Positions 6,173-10,054 of a stretch of DNA of 10,054 nt are shown here, piece after piece. The position numbers and the translations under genes are program-made. Below the pieces are notes generated by a model. That model was not told where the DNA came from. It searched no databases and worked only from the letters and a program-made list of their open reading frames with translations. Location: the NCBI GenBank assembly GCA_028278005.1, contig JANQFD010000020.1, positions 1 through 10,054 of the forward strand, read 5' to 3'. Each line of letters begins with the position of its first letter. Position 1 is the stretch's first letter. This DNA is from Chlorobium sp. Lineage in GTDB: Bacteria; Bacteroidota; Chlorobiia; Chlorobiales; Chlorobiaceae.

Positions 6173-9100
6173 ATGCGCCATTTATATGAAACACCGGAAG
6201 GACAAAGGGAAAAAACAGTGACAAACATATCGGTTGTCAAAAGAAAACTCTCTTATCTCCTGAACGCCGTCCGGCAACACCCTGCCTATATCGATATCAG
6301 AGAATCATTCCGCCAGACTGATATAACAGCCCCTCCCTCTAACGCTCTCGGCATCTCCGGCATTCAGGGCTCTCTTTCATCACTGCTGGCTGTACAGCTG
6401 TTTAAAGACCTGCATTCGCCTATGCTGATTATCGGGTCAGCGAGTGTTTTCGACGTGTACGATAACGACCTGTTCGAACTGCTGGAGCCCGGTACGGTTT
6501 ATACTGTTTCGGACGAACTCCCTGCTGCAATCGGTGCACTTTCCCGGAAACGCAATACCGTTCTGCTTGCCGCATTCGACGACCTGCTGACCCCGCTCCA
6601 AAACCCCGACCTCTCCGGCGAGAAACTGTTTACTCTGGAAACAGGCCAGGAAACAGGTTATGAAGCGTTAACCGGTTTTCTTAACCGGAACAGTTACGTC
6701 AACCGGGATTTCGTCGAAGAAGAAGGCCAGTTTTCATTACGCGGATCGATTGTCGACATATTTCCGTCCGGCTTCCGCAAACCGGTCCGTATAGAGTTTT
6801 TCGGTGATACGGTCACATCCCTGAGGTTATTTGAGACTGACAGTCAGCTTTCCGGTTCGGTTATTGATTCGGTCGTTCTGACCGGAAATTTTTTTACCGA
6901 AAAAAACGGTAACGGCGACTCCTGGAGCCTGCTTGATTACCTTCCGGCCGGAACAGTCGTCATTATCGATGACAGCACCTCTTTCGAAGCTCTTGGAAAC
7001 AGGGATGCGCTGGAAGAAAAACTCTTCAGATTCCGCCGTCTTTATTGCAACCGTCTCGAGAAACAGGCCATTGATTTCCATGCAGAAGCACAATCAAGAC
7101 TGAACGCTAATTTCAAGTTGCTTGCAAGAGAGCTGAGCAAGGATAATAAAGACGAAAAAAGCACGGTTTTCGTAGGCAGTTCAAAAAAAGAGATCGAGGA
7201 GCTGGCGGAATTTATTTCGGATGAAATTTCTCACCAGGACGAAGATACCCGGCTGGAAGTGAACTGGGTATCGCTGAATCTTCACTCAGGCTTTCTTTTC
7301 GGCGGTTTTGCTGTCTACACCGAATCGGACGTTTTCGGCAAGTTCCATACCCACAAATCCCACAAAAAAAGAACGTTTAAAGGCATCTCCCTCAAGGACC
7401 TGCAGACACTTGCCGTCGGGGACTATATCGTTCATGAAGATTACGGCATCGGGATTTTCAAGGCCCTCGAAACCATCGATGTCGGCAACTCCGAACAGGA
7501 AAGTGTATTGATAGAATATCAGGGAGGCGACCAGCTGTATGTCAACGTCCAGAATATCCGGCTGCTTTCAAAGTACACAGCATCCGAAGGCGCTCTTCCC
7601 GGTCTGTCCAGGCTTGGCAGCTCAAAATGGAAAGCAAAGAAAGAAAAGGTAAAAAAGCGCCTGAAAGACATCGCTGCGAAGCTCATCAAACTGTATGCAC
7701 AGCGGAAAACAACCCAGGGGTTCGGCTTTGGACCGGATTCGATATTCCAGAGGGAATTCGAGGCTTCGTTCATATTCGACGAAACCCAGGACCAGTTGAA
7801 GACCATTGATGAAGTGAAACGTGATATGCAGAGCAGTTCGCCCATGGACCGGCTGATCTGTGGAGACGCCGGATTCGGCAAAACCGAAATTGCCATGCGC
7901 GCGGCGTTCAAGGCTGTTGAATCAAAAAAGCAGGTTGCCATCCTTACCCCTACAACAATACTTGCCCACCAGCATGTGGAAACGTTCGAGCGAAGATTCA
8001 GGAACTTTCCGGTAAATATCGCCGTTCTCAGCAGATTTGTCGGTCGTAAAGAACAGAAAGAACTGGTACAAAAAATCTCCCGCGGCCTCGTCGATATCGT
8101 TATCGGCACACACAGGCTTGTTTCGAAAGATGTTGTTTTTCAGGACCTCGGACTGCTGATCATCGATGAGGAACAACACTTTGGCGTTGCTGTCAAAGAA
8201 AAATTACGCCAATCGTTTCCCGGCGTCGATACCCTCACCATGTCTGCAACCCCCATACCGAGAACACTGCAGTTTTCCATGCTCGGCGCAAGGGATCTGT
8301 CAATAGTTTCGACGCCCCCTCGAAACCGCCAGCCGGTTGAAACGGTTATCACGCAGTTCGATCCGGACAGTGTTCGTACGGCCATACAGCGCGAAATCAG
8401 CCGGCGCGGTCAGGTTTTTTTCCTGCATAACCGTATTTCAGGACTCGACCAGATCCAGAATACGCTCAGGGAACTGGTCCCGGAAGCAAAAACGGGCATC
8501 GCACATGGGCAGATGCCCACGGCCGAACTTGAAAACGTGATGATGCGTTTCATCAACCGGGAGATAGATCTGCTCATATCCACCTCGATTATCGGATCGG
8601 GACTTGACATTTCCAATGCAAACACGATCATCATCAACCGTGCAGACATGTTCGGCCTTTCCGATCTTTACCAACTCAGGGGACGTGTTGGAAGAAGTGA
8701 GAGAAAAGCCTTCAGTTATCTCATCATCCCTCCCGTCGATACCCTGAAAAAAGAAGCGATGCAGCGGCTTGCCGTTATCGAAAGTTTTACGGAGCTGGGC
8801 TCGGGTTTCAACATTGCATTACGCGACCTTGATATAAGGGGTGCCGGAAACCTTCTCGGAGCGGAACAGTCGGGAGCGATCCACGAGCTCGGCTTCGACC
8901 TTTACCAGAAACTGCTCGAAGAAGCCGTTACCGAGCTGAAAACAAATGAATTCAGCCAACTTTTCACTATCGATGAGTCACAACAGGCCCGTGTTGCAGG
9001 CAGTACGGACATGGTTTTTTATTTTGACGCCCTCATTCCCGAGTATTACATCTCACCGACCCAGGAACGTTTTTCCTTTTACGAAAAGATATCCAGGAGC

Positions 9101-9481
9101 GAAACAGACAAGGAAATTGACGCGATCCGGAGTGAATTACAGGACAGGTTCGGCTCTCTTCCGCAAGAGGTGGAGAACCTCATCGGGCTGGCAAAACTGA
9201 AAAACCTCTGCTCTTCGATCGGTTTATCCAGAGTCGATATCCAACCTCGGACGTTTACCATCTTTCTGCCCGGTGAAAACCAGGCAGACTTCTACAGCCG
9301 GTCGTTTTTCCAGGAATTGATAGCATCGCTTCAGACCGAATGGATGCAGGTCTATGCCCCCCGTTTTCAGCAGGGCAAAAAAATGAAACTTGTGCTTCAT
9401 CATCCGCCAGGTTCAGATCCGGAACCAAACGGTCTGATGGAGCATTACCGCACTCTTCTCAACAAGCTGCAGAAGGACTGA
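6173..9481 (+). CDS. mfd: Transcription-repair coupling factor Mfd
   Basis: An SF2 DNA translocase of up to 1102 residues that removes RNA polymerase stalled at lesions and recruits UvrA for nucleotide excision repair. The N-terminal part (about 20-270) resembles the UvrB-like module, including NSYVNRDFVEEEGQFSLRGS and IVDIFPSG. The RNA-polymerase-interacting, CarD-like domain lies about 411-470 (VGDYIVHEDYGIGIF, then YVNVQNIRLLSKY). The motor has Walker A GDAGFGKTEIA (564-574), TPTTILAHQ, DEEQHFGV (665-672), SATPIPRTL and the arginine-finger motif QLRGRVGR (834-841), and then RDLDIRGAGNLLGAEQSG. The TRCF C-terminal domain follows at about 940-1050. Everything expected is present and uninterrupted. 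The ATG at 6173 has only a weak ribosome site. A GTG at 6218, with AAAGGGA eight bases before it, is a good alternative and would give 1087 residues. It is divergent from oppD and followed by a hairpin. Confidence 0.97.
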   Translation: MRHLYETPEGQREKTVTNISVVKRKLSYLLNAVRQHPAYIDIRESFRQTDITAPPSNALGISGIQGSLSSLLAVQLFKDLHSPMLIIGSASVFDVYDNDLFELLEPGTVYTVSDELPAAIGALSRKRNTVLLAAFDDLLTPLQNPDLSGEKLFTLETGQETGYEALTGFLNRNSYVNRDFVEEEGQFSLRGSIVDIFPSGFRKPVRIEFFGDTVTSLRLFETDSQLSGSVIDSVVLTGNFFTEKNGNGDSWSLLDYLPAGTVVIIDDSTSFEALGNRDALEEKLFRFRRLYCNRLEKQAIDFHAEAQSRLNANFKLLARELSKDNKDEKSTVFVGSSKKEIEELAEFISDEISHQDEDTRLEVNWVSLNLHSGFLFGGFAVYTESDVFGKFHTHKSHKKRTFKGISLKDLQTLAVGDYIVHEDYGIGIFKALETIDVGNSEQESVLIEYQGGDQLYVNVQNIRLLSKYTASEGALPGLSRLGSSKWKAKKEKVKKRLKDIAAKLIKLYAQRKTTQGFGFGPDSIFQREFEASFIFDETQDQLKTIDEVKRDMQSSSPMDRLICGDAGFGKTEIAMRAAFKAVESKKQVAILTPTTILAHQHVETFERRFRNFPVNIAVLSRFVGRKEQKELVQKISRGLVDIVIGTHRLVSKDVVFQDLGLLIIDEEQHFGVAVKEKLRQSFPGVDTLTMSATPIPRTLQFSMLGARDLSIVSTPPRNRQPVETVITQFDPDSVRTAIQREISRRGQVFFLHNRISGLDQIQNTLRELVPEAKTGIAHGQMPTAELENVMMRFINREIDLLISTSIIGSGLDISNANTIIINRADMFGLSDLYQLRGRVGRSERKAFSYLIIPPVDTLKKEAMQRLAVIESFTELGSGFNIALRDLDIRGAGNLLGAEQSGAIHELGFDLYQKLLEEAVTELKTNEFSQLFTIDESQQARVAGSTDMVFYFDALIPEYYISPTQERFSFYEKISRSETDKEIDAIRSELQDRFGSLPQEVENLIGLAKLKNLCSSIGLSRVDIQPRTFTIFLPGENQADFYSRSFFQELIASLQTEWMQVYAPRFQQGKKMKLVLHHPPGSDPEPNGLMEHYRTLLNKLQKD

Positions 9482-9516
9482 TCCCTGCAGGCTCCCCCTG
9501 CACCGTACCTGCAAGC

Positions 9517-9541
9517 AAACAGGACAATAATTATCCTGTTT
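9517..9541 (+). terminator. Hairpin after mfd, probable terminator
   Basis: AAACAGGA (9517-9524) and TCCTGTTT (9534-9541) form a perfect 8-bp stem around a 9-base AT-rich loop, beginning 36 bases after the mfd stop. The stem itself ends in TTT, and another TTTT run lies at 9548-9551. The A/T edges make it symmetric, so it could act in either direction. It separates mfd from the Csm-type gene. Confidence 0.55.
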
Positions 9542-9592
9542 AGCAACTTTTAAAGCGTTGAAACAGGTTACCATTTGTGAGGCTTATCATAC

Positions 9593-9637
9593 ATGAACAA
9601 CAAACCATATAAACATGTTTGTATATATAAACGATGA
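9593..9637 (+). other. Possible 14-codon upstream ORF overlapping the Csm-type start
   Basis: An ATG at 9593 has GTGAGG (9577-9582) ten bases before it. It opens a short frame encoding MNNKPYKHVCIYKR that ends at TGA 9635-9637, inside the next gene and out of frame with it. The downstream ATG at 9615 has no ribosome binding site of its own. Translation of the leader would have to terminate 20 bases past that start. It may be chance. Confidence 0.25.
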
Positions 9638-10054
9638 AAAATATGAGGCAAAACCGGGTGAACGTCTCATAGATATTGCCCGCAAAAATCATACGCATAT
9701 CGGTTACTTCTGCGGAGGGAACGGCATATGTCAGACCTGTTATGTAAAGGTTCTTGAAGGTATGCACCTGCTTTCTCCTCTTAACGACAGAGAAAAAGCC
9801 ATGCTTTCGGACAGGTTGATCGATGAAGGAATACGGGTTGCATGCATGACAACCCTGGATAAACTGGGCACTGTCAAGCTTCTGACGATCGTTGAAGAGG
9901 TAAAAAGAACTTTTGAGACAAAACCTCTTGAACTGGTTCCCTATCAGGCAAAATACGGCTGGGAATCTCTGATCAGGTTTCCTGAAACCATCGCCATGCA
10001 GGCGAAGAGATTTTCAGAAGGCAAACTCGACACGTGGCAGCTTGTAACCGATGT
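9615..10054 (+). CDS. Chlorosome envelope [2Fe-2S] protein, CsmI/CsmJ/CsmX family (3' truncated)
   Basis: The frame starts at ATG 9615 and runs open past the window edge, giving 146 residues. An in-frame TGA at 9594-9596 precedes it with no other start between. Residues 1-95 form an adrenodoxin/plant-type ferredoxin fold with the complete cluster ligands C33-X5-C39-X2-C42-X34-C77 (FCGGNGICQTC, then RVACMTT). After this comes a helical region (about 95-146; TFETKPLELVPYQAKYGWES and PETIAMQAKRF) that is not part of a free-standing ferredoxin. An N-terminal ferredoxin domain joined to such a helical extension is the layout of the CsmI/J/X proteins in the chlorosome envelope of green sulfur bacteria. 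There the cluster is thought to let redox state control quenching of bacteriochlorophyll energy transfer. Which of the three paralogues this is I cannot say. A stand-alone ferredoxin-domain protein of another kind is the main alternative. Confidence 0.82.
   Translation, partial: MFVYINDEKYEAKPGERLIDIARKNHTHIGYFCGGNGICQTCYVKVLEGMHLLSPLNDREKAMLSDRLIDEGIRVACMTTLDKLGTVKLLTIVEEVKRTFETKPLELVPYQAKYGWESLIRFPETIAMQAKRFSEGKLDTWQLVTD

Noticed and set aside
7519..8109. 196-codon minus-strand open frame inside mfd
   Set aside because: It is antisense to the Mfd RID and helicase motifs and has low-complexity Ser/Phe/Arg content typical of a shadow frame.
9558..9590. Promoter for the Csm-type gene from TTGAAA (9558-9563) and TATCAT (9585-9590)
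   Set aside because: The 21-bp spacer is too long for a standard promoter, and no better pair was found.
9540..9767. 75-codon minus-strand open frame near the right end
   Set aside because: It is antisense to the [2Fe-2S] domain with the conserved cysteines, and that frame is clearly the real one.
1..10054. CRISPR array, tRNA, rRNA, transposase or phage genes
   Set aside because: I looked on both strands for regularly spaced repeats, cloverleaf-like segments and mobile-element proteins and found none. The repeats seen are short intergenic elements without coding capacity.

Overview
The window most likely comes from a green sulfur bacterium (Chlorobiaceae, phylum Chlorobi). The strongest clue is the truncated gene at the right edge. 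It encodes an N-terminal [2Fe-2S] domain of the type found in the chlorosome envelope proteins CsmI/CsmJ/CsmX, a family restricted to chlorosome-bearing phototrophs. This is judged from remembered family features, not from a search. I see no insertion sequence, CRISPR array, tRNA, rRNA or phage gene. Most of the window is ordinary core genome, and the unusual material is in the intergenic DNA.

Layout, left to right. (1) The 3' end of an unrecognised plus-strand gene (1-199). (2) A 73-bp copy of a dispersed repeat (257-329), then a good promoter (336-364) and a small plus-strand helix-hairpin-helix DUF4332 protein (402-806). (3) A convergent intergenic region with a strong hairpin (823-860) and a heptamer-periodic tandem repeat (893-937). 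(4) A minus-strand operon read right to left: PhoB-like response regulator (4756-4046), PhoR-like sensor kinase (4059-2257) and YbdG-type mechanosensitive channel (2260-947). Adjacent genes overlap, and a Pho-box-like direct repeat lies in front of the operon. (5) A 337-bp intergenic region (4757-5093) holding that promoter, a second copy of the dispersed repeat, a cluster of competing hairpins and a terminator-like hairpin. (6) A minus-strand OppD/DppD-type peptide ABC transporter ATPase (6062-5094). (7) Divergently, the transcription-repair coupling factor gene mfd (6173-9481). (8) A hairpin and the start of the Csm-type gene (9615 to the edge).

How it fits together. The central operon looks like an autoregulated phosphate-type two-component system co-transcribed with an osmotic-stress channel. 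The name PhoB/PhoR rests on domain architecture plus the candidate Pho box, since no pst or phoU gene is visible. Mfd, the peptide-transporter ATPase and the Csm protein are separate functions that happen to be neighbours. The two dispersed repeat copies lie in the same orientation relative to the gene that follows, ending 72 and 76 bp before its start codon. This is the least explained pattern in the window. I did not find a convincing new multi-gene system.
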